A stretch of 64,000 bases of DNA, from positions 248,001 through 312,000 of the forward strand of contig NC_052505.1 of assembly GCF_014356525.2 (NCBI RefSeq). The letters are read 5' to 3'. The DNA comes from Nilaparvata lugens (Eukaryota > Arthropoda > Insecta > Hemiptera > Delphacidae). Under the pieces are notes generated by a model that was not told the DNA's origin, ran no database searches, and was given only the letters and a program-made list of their open reading frames with translations. The position numbers and the translations under genes are program-made. Within the stretch, counting starts at the first letter, position 1. Every line of letters starts with the position of its first letter. Below, piece after piece: positions 10,661-23,191 of this stretch.

Positions 10661-11883
10661 ATAATATGTGAGTATTTCCCTTCATCCACGGAGTAATGAA
10701 GAGATTAATAAGTAATAGTTTGTGAGTCAAGAGATGAAATTTAATAAAAAAAATGCATTTGCTAATGCTAATTAAGTAAGTGATGCTAAGTAATGAGCAA
10801 TAAGCACTTCTTTATTCCGTGCTTCTATGAAACTTACTATAAAAACTAGTGAGACCCTGGGCTGAAGTACTCGCTCGAGAGCTATATCATTCTGATTTTA
10901 AAATCTGCAGCTTGTTGGCTATTCTGAGAAAGATTTTTAAAAACCTATAGAAAATGTTTTGCAGAAATTACACAATTGTTGTGGAGAAGTACACAACATG
11001 CAAAGGCCAAGAGCCCCCCAGCAGATGAATCCAACTGCCGTATTAACTGCTCAACAGGCAGGGGTCGCATCGGCGCCAGCCAACTCATTGTAGCTCCTTT
11101 CTTGTCATGCTTGTACACCATTGATTATACGTTCACAATTCAATGGCTTCTGAGGTGATCATGAAACAATACAAAAAACTAATCTATAACCATCAACCTG
11201 CGTTTTGTTTTTGGCATGATTTTGTAGGATTTTAAGAGTATTATAATCAAGTTTATACAAAACAAAACAAAAAATAATCCAAAATAGTCACTGGAATTTG
11301 ATATTATTTAAAACACATTTCAGCCCAACAATATTAAAACTCTCCCAGATAAAAATATGCTTAGAATTATCACTACAAGTTCACGTGTTTGACTTCGTAG
11401 AGCAGTTCCTTGGCCGATTTTAGAATAAGGAGGTGTTTTAGCTGGCTGAACACTAGAGTGACCTCTCTTTCTTCTAGCTTCTCCACTTTCCATCACGGAT
11501 AAATATATTGAATACACAATAAAATGATTGTACACTTTAAAAATTTTAGTTGTAACTTATATTTAAAAAAACACACTCACGCACACTGTACAATCAAAAG
11601 ACACACTCACAACTCTATAAATCTAATAATAGTGATTATTTTACGCAGAACACTGACCATACGCAAGACAAACGCAGAGCATACCTTCTCTGGCGAAGTT
11701 ATGGTTCAGAATGCACGTGTGCGATACTGTGCGTGTGGGTGAAACAATCTTGCATCTATGCCTTTTGCCATGACTACCGCGTGGTTCTATTCCCGTTCCA
11801 ATTGGCTGAACTGGTTTGTCAGCTCCCACCAACCTCAGTTCGCCCCTCCAGGCGAAGTATGAAGAAGTTTTAAACAAACTATA

Positions 11884-12718
11884 GGTATTTTACTTTGCTC
11901 ACAAAAAATTCGCACTTCGATAGTTTCAGTTTCAGTCCGCAATTGATCAGTCTATCAAATACTGTATCCAGATGCTGGCAATGCCCGCATATATTTTGTG
12001 AGGCTATCAATCCATTGTTCACATATAGCGTGCAATAGTCTCCAATATCGTCTCCTAGCACCTGTCTCAGACACCGTATAAATATAGCCATAGCATTTCA
12101 CAATCCAAATGCTAAATAAGTGAAGCTGTAGTTACATCCATTGAACAGGAAAAATAAATAGTCGCGTGACTCCGGTGCTACTTGGACTTGCCAGTATCCT
12201 GCACTCAAATCTACCATTGAATATATGGTTTTGCCATGGTATGTTTGCATGACCTGTTCAATCTGGTCGGGCCCTGCTTGGTCGTCATCCAGTATGTGGT
12301 TCAAAGCGCGGGCATCTAGACATAGTCTTACTGTTCCATCCTTTTTTGCTACACACACAATCGGCAAGCTTTAGGGTGCTGTTGATTCTTCTATGATCCC
12401 TAATTGTTCCATGTGAGTGATTTCTGCTATGGCGGCTGATCGATAGGTGAAAGGTATGGGGTATGATTTGCGTTAATACATGTCATGTGGTTTGACTTTG
12501 AGTGAACATTCGAAGTGAGTAGCTAGTCCGGGTTGCTCAGAAAAAATGTCTGCATTTTCACGGAACACTTGAATTATTTCATTCCTAATGTCGGGATGCC
12601 AATCAGTATGCTGATGGACTTTTCTTATCAAAATCTCTAATAGTTCTTCGGTACTAGAGTCTGCTCCTAGCTGTACCTGGTTCTCAGTTGTTAGACTTAG
12701 TACCTCCATATGCTCCAT
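11884..12718 (-). pseudogene. gypsy reverse transcriptase (fingers/palm)
   Basis: One frame from 12718 to 11884 with three point stops (near 12473, 12367 and 12095). The conserved blocks are CVAKKDGTVRLCLDARALN, IYSMVDLSAGYWQV (first catalytic Asp), a FTYLAFGL block in place of the usual F-x-x-x-PFGL, and the active-site block, which reads YVNN rather than YVDD. Both catalytic aspartates of that block are therefore lost. The frame is cut at KYL by the DNA transposon at 11881/11882. Confidence 0.95.
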
Positions 12719-13200
12719 AGCATTCTCAATTTCGTGGATACTCTACATCCTTGGCGCGCCTTCCATGTAATGAGCGAAGTGTATCTCTGTAATTCCTTCA
12801 GTGCGCTTTTTCAAATCAAGTGGTACTATAACTTCATGTGATTCGGAATCGGTAAAAGCGTGAAATTTCAATGTTTGGAAATTTAAACAGGCTTGGAAAT
12901 GTTGGAGAAAATCTGTGCCTATTATTAAGTGTGGACTGGATACAGGTAATAAAAGAAATGTATAAGCGAATCGTTGTTGTTGGAGGTCTATTCCCAGTAA
13001 ACATTGGCTAGTTATATGTATTCGCCGTCCTGGACTGATACCTGATACATATACATTTGTTAGCGGTAGAGTAGCTAATTTTGTTTTTTCTTTTAGGCTT
13101 TGAAATATATCTGTTTGTATAAGGCTACATTGTGAACCACTATCTACTTATGCTTGAACCTTCATTCCATATATTTCGATATTGATATATCGGATAGATC
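12719..13200 (-). pseudogene. gypsy aspartic protease
   Basis: The active-site block VDSGSQCSLI lies at about 13117-13147, with a TAA immediately upstream of the Val codon. The second landmark LIIGTDFLQHF (retropepsin I-L/I-G-x-D-F-L) lies at about 12890-12935. Spacing of about 70 residues between them fits a retropepsin. The stretch from 13200 to 13507 toward gag is a low-complexity linker with stops. Confidence 0.85.
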
Positions 13201-13506
13201 GGTGTATCGGATAGATATCTGTGTATCGGGTAGCCTGCATTCTTTTCCTGGTTCTTCTAATAAAATCTCCGGTAAATCATTTCTGAAGGTGATGTATGAT
13301 GTTGAAGTATCTTCCTTTTCTTTGTTTGTTTCATCAGAGCTTGTATACGTTATATCGGAGGTATCATATAGTCATGATTTTTTAGCTGTAGTCTTCTCTG
13401 TGCCTGGTGGTGGATTATCGGGTGTTGGGTTCTGTGTTCTTTATTGGTTTAATCTAGTTGCATGCGCTAATGTGTAGTTTGTACTTATTTGATGTGGTTT
13501 ATAATT

Positions 13507-15330
13507 TCAATTATAATTATTTTGAGCATAACCATTATTTGTGTTTAATCGATCCCGGCCATCATAATAATTTCTGCAACTATTTTGCTGTGAGTAATGA
13601 TTTGTTGGGCAATTTTGAAAACTTCTGTTATTCCAATTATTATTTTGTTTATGATCATAGCGGTGCTCAAATTGAGGAGTAGATCGGGAGCAATCATACG
13701 GTGCCGGTTCATAAGCTTGGCTGGTGTACTGATTAATTTTTGAATTATGTTGATTCTGTGTATACCTTTGATCTGACTGGTGATTTGGTATTGCCATCAC
13801 GGATTGTATGCCATATAGATGGTTTATTGATTGTTTACAATCAGTTATTGGTTGAGTGGCGAGCGCCAATCTAACTTGATAAGTTAGCTTTTTCAAAATG
13901 ATACTCGCTAAGGCAGATTCGTTCAGCTGAGAATTATTGAACTGTAGGGCAGTGATGAAAGTGGTATATGCACAGTCTAGATTAGGATTGAAATCGCATG
14001 ATATGATATCTGCTAGTACGTCCAACTGTTCACTTCTGCTCCAATACTGTTCCAGGAAGACAGCGATAAACTCCTCCAATGATGTAAACTCATGGGCTCT
14101 ACTCCGAAAAAACATCAGGGGTTCACCACTTAGTAAGCTAGTCAAACAGAGTTGCCACATACTCCAAGAGGTGGGTGCAAGAGTTTGTACCAATTTTATT
14201 TGGTCAATGAATGGTTGAGGTTGCAAATGGCAATCCGTATTATCAAATTTATTCAGTCCCTGCAGTATACTGTGTGAATTATTGCCGTCCGCCAGAGTTC
14301 CATGGGGTTGTTGCTGAATTTGATTTTCTAATGCTATTATTTTCTCATGTGCCATCTGCCATTGATTACTACTTGTGATTTTATTGGTCTTTACCTCTTG
14401 GTTTAATTGTGTTAGAGTGGACTTTTGTATTTGCAGAGTTCCATTTGAAGCTTCACATGTTTCTGTGTTCTGATTTAGATTACCTTGTAATTGGTTCATT
14501 TGTGTGTACATGCTGGTTTGTCTATTTTGCATAGCTGTGATACTATTAGTATTTTTATCCACTGTAGTTGATATGTTTTGGTTAGCGGCTGTAATCTGTT
14601 TTTTGATTTCCTGTTGCCAATCAGCTTTAATGCTGGTTGCTATTTCTTGAATAGGTGCGGTCGTTTGTATTGTTAGACTATCTATCCTTTCATTTAGTTC
14701 ACAGGTAACTGTATCTAACCTTTCTGATAATCCTGCCATAACTTTATCCTGACTTTCCCTTTGTAAATTTATCATCACTTTCAGCTCTCCACTATGACTT
14801 TCTACTTTGCTATCGATAGCATCTAACCTCCGTTCTATTGACTATATGGCATCAGTTGCCTCTTTCAGACCCTGTTTATTTGACTCTTTTATTGCTGTGT
14901 TTTCTTTTTTAATCTCCTGCATCATACTACTCATGGAATTTTGTAGCATAATGGTGAACATACTACTAGTTTGTTCCATTATTACCTTGGTTACTGGGTC
15001 TAGTTCCGTATCTGAAAACATGCTTTGTTTTGTCAGATGTGTCTCTGCCTCCGGGGATACTGGATCTGCGGGCTGCTCCTCGCCCCCCTCGACGTTGATC
15101 TCTGCTATCCTCTGGTTCAGCGGTGCATCAGCGGCGTCGATCTGAGTGGATGACAGAGGTTGCAGACTTTGTGGAGCGAAAACTATCGACCCAACACTTC
15201 CTGGTTCCCTTTCTCGTGGTGTATTGACATCTACCAAGGAGGGAGTTGATGTGCTGGGAGTCGACAGAGTGGGGTCTGTACAACCGCCGTACATGTATGA
15301 AACTTCAGAGTTTGCGGGAGTGTGATTCAT
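13507..15330 (-). pseudogene. gypsy gag with one in-frame stop
   Basis: From ATG at 15330, about 608 codons interrupted by a single TAG near 14842; the frame continues beyond it to 13507. The N-terminal part is Ser/Thr/Pro-rich, the centre is a long coiled-coil-like Gln/Asn/Thr-rich segment, and a capsid-like domain follows (LVQTLAPTSWSMWQL, then a block ending FLEQYWSRSEQ near 14020-14060). The C-terminus is Asn/Gln/Tyr-rich with scattered Arg and no clear CCHC knuckle. Position upstream of protease and RT and the capsid-like block support gag. Confidence 0.88.
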
Positions 15331-15566
15331 TATATTACTGTGTCAAGTACAAATTAAAAAGTGATGAATAATATGCAAAGGGTATTTTATAAGGACACAA
15401 GGAGGATTTACAGTGGAACAGTTGTGTGCAATGTGCTTGGATATCAATAATTATCAAGGTATTCATTACTTAAGTTTTTATAATACCCTGATACTCATGT
15501 ATTGGAATGTCAATTCCTGACTAGCTTACAGACTGTGGCTTATATTATTCTCCAACTGGCTTATAT

Positions 15567-15609
<43 letters not shown>

Positions 15610-16249
15610 TATATATATATAAAATATTAATGACTAGACAAATTTCAGCAGTTTAGACCCATTAAATAATATAGCTCTCTCTAAAATATAGTTTCCACAA
15701 TAATAATAAGAATTTTATAAAATAATTTCCTCTTGTTCAAAGCTATTGTTTCCCAAAAAGTAGTTTTGTTACTTGCCTGCATTCCCCAATACACTCTTAC
15801 TATCTATTATCCATCCATGACAAATCTCATCAGTACACTATTTTTCAGTTCCATAGCACGAAACTTTATCATGTGCTTCTCAATTCATTGATAATATGCA
15901 TTTATTTGCATGCAGCTTTGATATCAACTTGCGGTTGCTTGTCAATTTAGGTAATCCCACTTCATATATTGTTTCTCAAATCAGAGAATGATAAATTGAT
16001 AAATCAATGATTATAAATATATTACTTTCTATGATTTCTGGTACATTTCTCAATAATGAATATATTTCTCAGGGTGTAAGATTCGGCAACTCATGGAATT
16101 AGATAAATCAATTTATCCAAAGAACCAGAGTTACATTATATTATTACAAATTGTATTATAAAATCAATGATTGGGTGAACATAAGTATCACAAGTTTAGA
16201 ACTTAATATTATTTTAATTGGTGATTGACTCATTCTCATTCAATAAAGT
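15331..16249. repeat. gypsy 5' flank with (TA)n microsatellite
   Basis: Should contain the 5' LTR side of the gypsy but no repeat partner was found. A long (TA)n tract runs at about 15563-15620. No coding signal. Confidence 0.5.
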
Positions 16250-17600
16250 ATTTCTTATACCCTTTTGAGACTTGCGCAAGTTTTTGTATCAATTTCTTAA
16301 TATTCAAAACCTTTCCGATAAGCTAGCTTTTATTTTCATTTCACTCAAAGCACTGAGGGCGCCCTACTTTTATTTCAACTACTTTTTCACTCACGTGCTG
16401 AATTTTTATAAGTTGCTGGCGGCAATCCGAAATTCCTAGTAGTCCTGGATTGTTGGTGGCCGAAGTCGTCTCTTCCAAGGGATTAAATAAATATTTGGAT
16501 GACTTTTGCTTTAAAACAGCATCACAAAGTCTTATAGAAAATTAATAATTAGATTAAAACTTTAAGTCTTTAAAATGTACAATGAAGGGTATTGTGCTCT
16601 ACAAATTTTGGTGACATTCCATGGTAGTGTCTGGCAGGCAAGTGGGCAGGTTCTACTTTTCTTTTCACAATTTTCATTTCTGACTTGCAAATTCACATAA
16701 ATTTGAATAATTTGCTACTACGCCATTCAAAGGTTCAAATAGTTCATGCCAATCTATTAAATTATTACTTATATCACATATCTGATATTTTATCTGTCCT
16801 CAGGCCATCTCCAATACATGAACTGAACAGTAAACATTTACAAAATCTTATCATTTTTAGAAATATATATAAATACATTTGAATCGGCTCACTATTTCCG
16901 CCCATTGATTACTACCATTTGATTGGTTCATGCAAATTTGTTACAGTATACATGCGCCTATGAACCTCCTACTTCCTTAATACATCAATTTATTTTTATT
17001 CTGGGTTTTAAGTACATTTTTTACATGCAATACATTTTTATAATGTTTACAGGTTGTTTCTCACTTTATAACAATTGGTCATGTGCTTTTTTAGTTCCTC
17101 TAGTTGCATACCTTTTAGTTGCAATGAATTTCTGCCAAGGTGTCTGGCTAGATTTTACGTTATGCAACTCGATCGATTATGTCGCCGATCAATAGATATT
17201 TTACGCCTAACCTCAAATTTTCAATACTTTATATATTATTATATAAGTAGCAAATAACTCCTATTTCTATTCGGCTGTTCTAAATTTAGCCATGATACCT
17301 GATATTATCTAATCTTTCAAAATGTTATCACATTTGGCGATGCTAGACTATTATTCCCCTTCAGACCTATAAATTTCTTTCAAATAAGGATTTTGTTTAC
17401 CCATCAGATTTTGATACGTTACAATATATACATAGATAGCTTAAAAGCGATGAAAAACAAAATTGAATAAGAAAAAAAGCAAATCAATCATATTGACATT
17501 ACAACTATTCCGCTTCCAGCGAGAAAAAACATCTCTTCAATTCAGGTATCATTATCCTATCATGAGCTTTCAATTAAAAATTAAGTGATAAAATATTTAT
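16250..17600 (+). repeat. old dispersed non-coding repeat, copy 1
   Basis: Patches match 47870-49100 in the same order and orientation: GCACTGAGGGC...ACTCACGTGC (16350-16400 against 47980-48025), GCAAGTGGG with following T-rich stretch (16640 against 48290), and CCTAACCTCAAATT (17208 against 48910). Similarity is patchy, so divergence is high. No protein domain in either copy. I infer an old non-autonomous element or an ancient segmental duplicate. Confidence 0.5.
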
Positions 17601-17690
17601 GAATCTAGTGTTCATTTTCATAATCTGTCTTCTTACAAAGCTCATCCTCAATGTGGACAGTATATTCTGATGATGTGTCAGGTCTTAAAG

Positions 17691-18328
17691 CCTGGTTTTC
17701 ACTGGAATGGTTAGTGGTCGAGTAACTGGCGTACTAACTCTACTGAGTTAACTCTACTCTACTTACTTGGTCGAGTAACTGTTTCCACTACAGTTGAGAA
17801 TAGGTGAATTGTGTTGTCTAGTGAACAGAACTAACCTTAAAATGTTAATACTTTTTGATAAATTAACACTTGAACACTTATTAGCACTTCAATAAATTAA
17901 CACTTTCTGATAAATGAATAGTACTTTTTTATGAGTAATAATATTTCTTAAACTTGATAGCCTACAGGAAGACTCTACTCTACTTGCTCATTAGCATAGT
18001 AGTCGTAGAGTAGAGTGAGAAGCGGTGGTGGGGGAAAGCAAGTGGTAGAGTACTATCACACGGTGCTATACAACTCTACTCTACTAAAAACTAGAACTCT
18101 ACCATGACACTTCTCTACCATGAACGTTTTCTTTGGGAGAGGTCACACGATAGTTAGTACTTGCTTAGGAAAGTCTACCTCTAACTCTACTAATGAACAC
18201 GGTGCTATACCACTCTACTCTACTAGAAACTAGTACTCTACCATGAACGTTTCCTTTGGGAGAGTTCACAAGATAGTTAGTACTTGCTCAGGAAACTCTA
18301 CCTCTAACTCTACTAATGAAAACCAAGC
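17691..18328. mobile_element. TIR element with internal 139-bp tandem repeat
   Basis: The ends are short inverted repeats: GCCTGGTTTTCACT at the left and, read inwards from the right, GCTTGGTTTTCATT. The interior is rich in ACTCTACTCTACT motifs and has a duplicated block beginning CACGGTGCTATA at 18059 and 18198 (period 139 bp). No ORF. Non-autonomous MITE-like element; no target duplication confirmed. Confidence 0.65.
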
Positions 18329-21300
18329 TCAAGTGATGAGCACAGATAGATAACTGAACAATAATTTCTTTATAGCCATTCAATTATTTGTTTTGAGAAT
18401 TCGGAGATGTATAGCGACGTAATGTTACACTGCTCAATCAAACCGAGCACAAATAACGGCAATCAAAGCAGCAAATATCGGGTGAGTTGCAAAAGTCAGG
18501 CCTTGCAGTCAAAGCAGGTCCCAAACGAATGTCAATGCAATTTGACGAGAATTCACGTAATTGAAACATCCATTCATCATTCGGGTATGGCCGTCTCAGT
18601 TCGGGCCTACTCCTGCCCAATTATTTCACTGAATACGACGCTTGAATGCCAATGGGACAATGTCGAATCACTTTTATTCAATCCACATCACAGTCTCATA
18701 AATTCTAGGGGATTCAGTGGAGATAGAATCAAGAAAACCATAGCTATTTCTGATATTAGTAACATTATTTTGGTAGAAAACTGTAATTATTATTATTTGT
18801 AAGTTCAATAATATATTATACAAAACTATCATAATCATATTGTTGATTTGATACTGTAAAAGCCAAACTGTGAGATGGTACTCCCGAGACCCAAATCTTC
18901 AAAAAAGCAGTATGAAATCTATATTCCCATTCCAATGGCAAAAATGTCATAGATTCAAAGATTCTCATTAGAAACTTCTGGGTCCCGTGCTCCGTTATGG
19001 GAATTGGAAGATAAATTATTCTTGGGAGATATTTTAATGATATTACTGTTAATAAGGAATAAGGAAATTGAAGTCCGACCTAACGATCAATTAATAACAA
19101 TATATTGTGATAGTAACATTTGAAATGTAAATACAGTACTTCTATTGAATAAAATTACAAATACAACAAAGAAGTTTCAAAGTTTTAAAGCACGAGTACA
19201 TACTAGTGAGGATATTCGAGGACATACTATACGTGGATATATTGAGGTAAGGAAAGTAGTGCGAGTGTGTCAAACCGGTCTTATGTCTTGCGATAATTAT
19301 TGTTTGGTGGGAAGAGAATAAATTTTTATCATTGATGGACGGAAGTAGCATCTATGAAATTAGTAAGCCTACAGTATAGGCCTACAGTAGTGAGAAAATA
19401 TGAGTTTCCAAATAACTTGTTCCGTAGTATTCGATGAAATATTTCTTTGAACTCCAGACACATTTGACCGTTACATTGAATCCTGTCTAATATGATTTTG
19501 TGAGATCCTTTCCAGAAGCAGTATTTCCAGTCGAAGGGCTCGAAGCACTCCGTGATCAGCATTGAATATATTGAATATCTGTATAGTACAGGCAGTTCTT
19601 CCAACGCCAATTACTGTCTCCGATCTCGAGTCAACAAAGCTCTCTCCAACTTGAAGTAGCATCAAGAAGAAACTTGTTACGTAGAAAGCCTAAACCTCTT
19701 TGCGAGATACGCCTCTCGGGAGTTCATTTCATTAGGGAAAAGTTTTCCTGCCTTCAAATTCACAGGCGAAAAACAGCTGAACAGTTTACCCATTGGAGCT
19801 CATCTCTGAGCTTCCATCAAGATTCGGCCTTGCGACCATCATAAAAATGTCTATTGATTTTCTACCCTATCTTGGTAAGCTATTTTGCCTATAGTCACGG
19901 TACGCCCTTTTGACTTCAACATTATTTTATTAACGAACAGAGAGCTGTAAACGCGATATCTCAAGAGTCGAGTTTGCTTCTGATCAGACCAATAGTTTCC
20001 CAATAATTTCCGTTAGCTTCATATTTTTCTCATTTCCAAGCAAACCATGTAATTATTACTTTTTTGTTTTGTTGGGTGCAATACATTTACTAGTTACAAG
20101 TTACATTATCGGCCCAAACATGCTGAATTTCAAAAGTGGTTTATCTTATAATAATGATGGAAACACACCAGTATCTTTCCATTTACTACTCAAAAAGAAT
20201 TTTATTGGATTGGAAAAAATAAAGATAAAATTAAAAAAAAATCCAACAAAGGCTCAAGACTTCTTTAATTCATTATGAATTCAATCTTAATCTTGATGGA
20301 TACCGTCACATGTTTGCTATGTTGAGCAACAGTTCACGCATATAGTAATATCATATTATTGCAAATTTCCATTCCCTCTTACATTATTCTCAAAATGCAA
20401 AATTTCAAGAAATAAAACTTTTACATACATCGATGAGCAACTCCGAAAATAAGTGACACATACACAAACAGAAGCGAATTCCATCCTGTGAAAATTAATG
20501 TAGACCTCACTACGCTTGGTCAAAAATCTACGGACCAAAGATACTGAAAGTCAGTTCAATCAGGTATAAATAAGTAAATTCTATTCAATTGGATTCCTAG
20601 AGGCATACTTAAATCTGGTTGAGAAGATATAATATCCATAATAATTCATACCTATTGCATTCTTGATCCATTAGTGGCTTGTGTATGCCTATTTGTAAAG
20701 TAGACCACATACAGAGTAACAATGAACATTTCGAGCATAATCCGTTGTCATGAAAAGCTCATTCATGAATGAGGTGATAATCGCTGGAAATAACTCAATC
20801 GGAAGTGAATAATGTGTGCTGTGTGATGTCAGCTGTACATGACGATGACGGAAAATGGCAATCGCCTTTTCTATTCATTTTTTATTTATCATGAACGCAA
20901 CTCCAAATAACAGGTATCACAGAATCACAGTGGTTGTCATTCAATGGTAGATTCGTAGTATTTTCCGGTGTTATCATGTAGGCCAATTCTTGATTTTTAT
21001 AGCATAATACTTTTATCAGCTTGTTAGAGACATGTATTCAGTTATTCTACATTGAATAATATACAAATCATTGACCGAGCGAAGTGAGGTCCAATATTAA
21101 AGTCGTCGGTTTTGCATTTCTCTTCATGTACGTATTTATGTATTTATAACAGGTATTTATGACAGGCAGGCGATGTCAGCCCTGGAACCCCATCCCATCA
21201 GCCAGGCAAGGGCTGAAAACCAGTGAGGATAGATTCTTAAGTGGCATCTCTAGGAAGGCTGTTCAAAAAGTGTAGTACTAGGTGAATTTAACTGATGAGA

Positions 21301-21495
21301 TGGGGAAGGGAGTAAAAAAGCATGCTGGCTCACAAACATCGGTCTTCATATAGCTCTACTCTCTCTCAATTGATGCGCTCTCTCACACATCAGTCTTCTC
21401 TTTCTAGAGAAAGAAGTTCATTACTTCAGTAGCACCACTATGACAATTGACACGCGCACTCACTCTCACATCAGTCTTCTCTTCCTAGAAAAGTC

Positions 21496-21496
<1 letters not shown>
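18329..21496. other. long non-coding stretch, nothing recognised
   Basis: About 3.2 kb of AT-rich sequence. Short frames (for example 18407-18802 plus, 19329-19610 minus, 20069-20278 plus) lack domains, splice-consistent extension or biased composition. No repeat array seen. Confidence 0.45.

Positions 21497-21546
<50 letters not shown>
21497..21546 (+). repeat. (TTA)n microsatellite
   Basis: Uninterrupted ATT/TTA triplet run of about 50 bp. Confidence 0.95.
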
Positions 21547-21547
<1 letters not shown>

Positions 21548-21714
21548 CACTGCACTGTCTACTCATTCTGCGGCTGTTCTAACATGACTGATCTGCTTTT
21601 GAGTAGCCTGGCTATAGATGGTATTCTATTGCTTCAACAGTGTTATCAAAGAACACTTCATTTGACTAATTCTTCTAAATTGACATACAAGTTCATTAAT
21701 ATATGAATGCACTA

Positions 21715-21716
<2 letters not shown>

Positions 21717-21757
<41 letters not shown>

Positions 21758-21960
21758 GCGAAATGGCACTCACTCACTGACTGACTTACTCACTCACTCA
21801 CTCACTCACTCTCTCACTCACTCACTCGCAGAACTAAAAATCAACAGGACCAAAAACGTTCAAATTTGGTAGGTATGTTCAGTTGGCCCTTTAGAGGCGC
21901 ACTAAGAAATCTTTTGGCGATATTTCAACTGTAAGGGTGGTTCTTAAGGGTTTAGAGTTC
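21717..21960 (+). mobile_element. repeat element end: (TA)n then GAAAGCGAAATGG and (CACT)n
   Basis: A (TA)n run (about 21717-21753) leads into GAAAGCGAAATGGCACTCAC, a CACT/TCAC tandem tract to about 21832, then a unique part including TTTGGTAGGTATGTTCAGTT and GAGGCGCACTA. The same order, inverted, is present at 29280-29445, so this is one end of a dispersed element inserted in TA-rich DNA. Family not identified. Confidence 0.75.
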
Positions 21961-22173
21961 GTCTTTTAGCATGTATATTCTTCTTATTCCAATATCTTAA
22001 AATTATAATTGAAATGTCAATACCATATGTTAATATAGAACTATAATCTAGAGAGAATACTTCTTCGAAACAGTTGTTCTGGTAACTAAATTAAAAGTTT
22101 TGTCAGATTGGCATTAAGTTGAGTTGACTTTGTTAGGTTGGCACCAAGTTGAAGATTGAAATGCATTTATCCA

Positions 22174-22229
22174 GGACCTCCTAAATACCAATTTATCCAG
22201 TACCTCCTAAATACCTATTTAGGAGGTCC
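22174..22229. repeat. short hairpin, 14-bp arms
   Basis: GGACCTCCTAAATA (22174-22187) is repeated inverted as TATTTAGGAGGTCC (22216-22229), with a third direct copy of the core (ACCTCCTAAATACC) between them. Confidence 0.8.
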
Positions 22230-22301
22230 TGATTTATCGCGGAAAAATTTATTGGTACTGCTACTTCAATCAGAGTTATTCCTGGGAATATTATATTACT
22301 A

Positions 22302-22525
22302 CTAGCCGTCAGGCTCGCTTCGCTCGCCATATCCGTCTAGCAAGGGGGCTCCGCCCACTGGACCCCCGACTGGATTGTCCAAGAATGAAATCAGCAGGCT
22401 TGCTTCGCTCGCCTGCATTTTTCATTTGAGCATTTTCATCATACGTTAGGACGATCCAGTCGGGGGTACAGACTAAATGTCTGGCTAAACGGATATGGCG
22501 AGCGAAGCGAGCCTGAAGACTAGTA
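22302..22525. mobile_element. foldback/MITE with GC-rich arms
   Basis: Arms such as AGGCTCGCTTCGCTCGCC at about 22309-22336 reappear inverted at about 22489-22514, and CCCCCGACTGGAT pairs with ATCCAGTCGGGGG further in. A further copy of the arm core (CTTGCTTCGCTCGCCTG) sits mid-element at 22399-22415. The GC-rich content stands out from the AT-rich surroundings. Confidence 0.85.
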
Positions 22526-23191
22526 TTATGTAGATACAGTAAGTGCTGAAGGCTGTTAATAAAATGGTTCATGCATAGACAAATAAAAATCATGATTCTT
22601 CATTCTTGAGATTTAAATATATTTATTTTGATTATAGATAGGAATTAATTTTTCCAGTAATAATATTGTTTGGAGTACAGGATCAAATATTTCAATGTAT
22701 TTATGTATATTATCAGGGAAAATCACAAACAAAAAATGATTCCAATAATATAATAAATCAAATCAAATCAAATTGGTTTTTATTATCCATGATAACATGA
22801 AACAGCTGTTATATAGCTAAGGTGAACGTTATATTTTCGAGCTCAAAATTTAAGTGGTTTTATTCTTTATTTTGTGAATTTAACGTTTTTTCCATGTTTT
22901 TACAAAAGTTCTACTATCAATCTATCAAAATTTAAAATTGTTTGTTTTATTCTAATCTATACTCTCAGATTGTGATTTGGTGTAGAAAATTGAAATGGAC
23001 AAAACCTTTGTATAATATTTGCACAATTTGAAACTGAATTGGGAAATTGAAAAAGTTTTGGGCAATAACCTGTTTTTTCTTTTCCAATCATTATATTGTT
23101 TGTGCTAATCTAATAAATGAATAAAATATAATAGACAGGGCACAGAAATTCAAATCATACAACAACGCTAAATATTATAACGCTACAATGA
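22526..23191. other. non-coding, nothing recognised
   Basis: AT-rich sequence with a short aatcaaatcaaatcaaatt run at about 22755-22772. No coding signal. Confidence 0.5.

Larger units (their letters stand above)
10163..11881. mobile_element. 1.7-kb TIR DNA transposon nested in gypsy pol, TA target duplication
   Basis: The left end (TAGTGTGTTTTAATTTAC at 10163) and the right end (read inward TAGTTTGTTTAAAACTTC from 11881) are imperfect inverted repeats. Both ends abut a TA (10161-10162 and 11882-11883). Removing the element plus one TA rejoins the gypsy RT frame at KYL/GHII with no base gained or lost, which fixes the boundaries. The interior has no transposase ORF that I recognise, so it is a non-autonomous element; TA duplication is typical of Tc1/mariner-like and some other groups. 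It contains a 36-bp perfect hairpin and a 27-bp palindrome. Confidence 0.85.
8383..15330 (-). mobile_element. Ty3/Gypsy retrotransposon, degraded, with nested DNA transposon
   Basis: Gag, protease, reverse transcriptase, RNase H and integrase follow each other on the minus strand in the Ty3/Gypsy order (integrase after RNase H). The internal region is about 5.2 kb once the 1.7-kb insertion at 10163-11881 is subtracted. No LTR pair could be identified by eye on either side and no env-like ORF is seen. Damage is mostly point stops plus two or three frameshifts, so the copy is old but complete in layout. Confidence 0.95.

Noticed and set aside
18407..18802. 131-codon plus frame
   Set aside because: No domain, no splice-site context, ends in a Tyr/Asn run from AT-rich DNA, and a competing minus frame is equally open.
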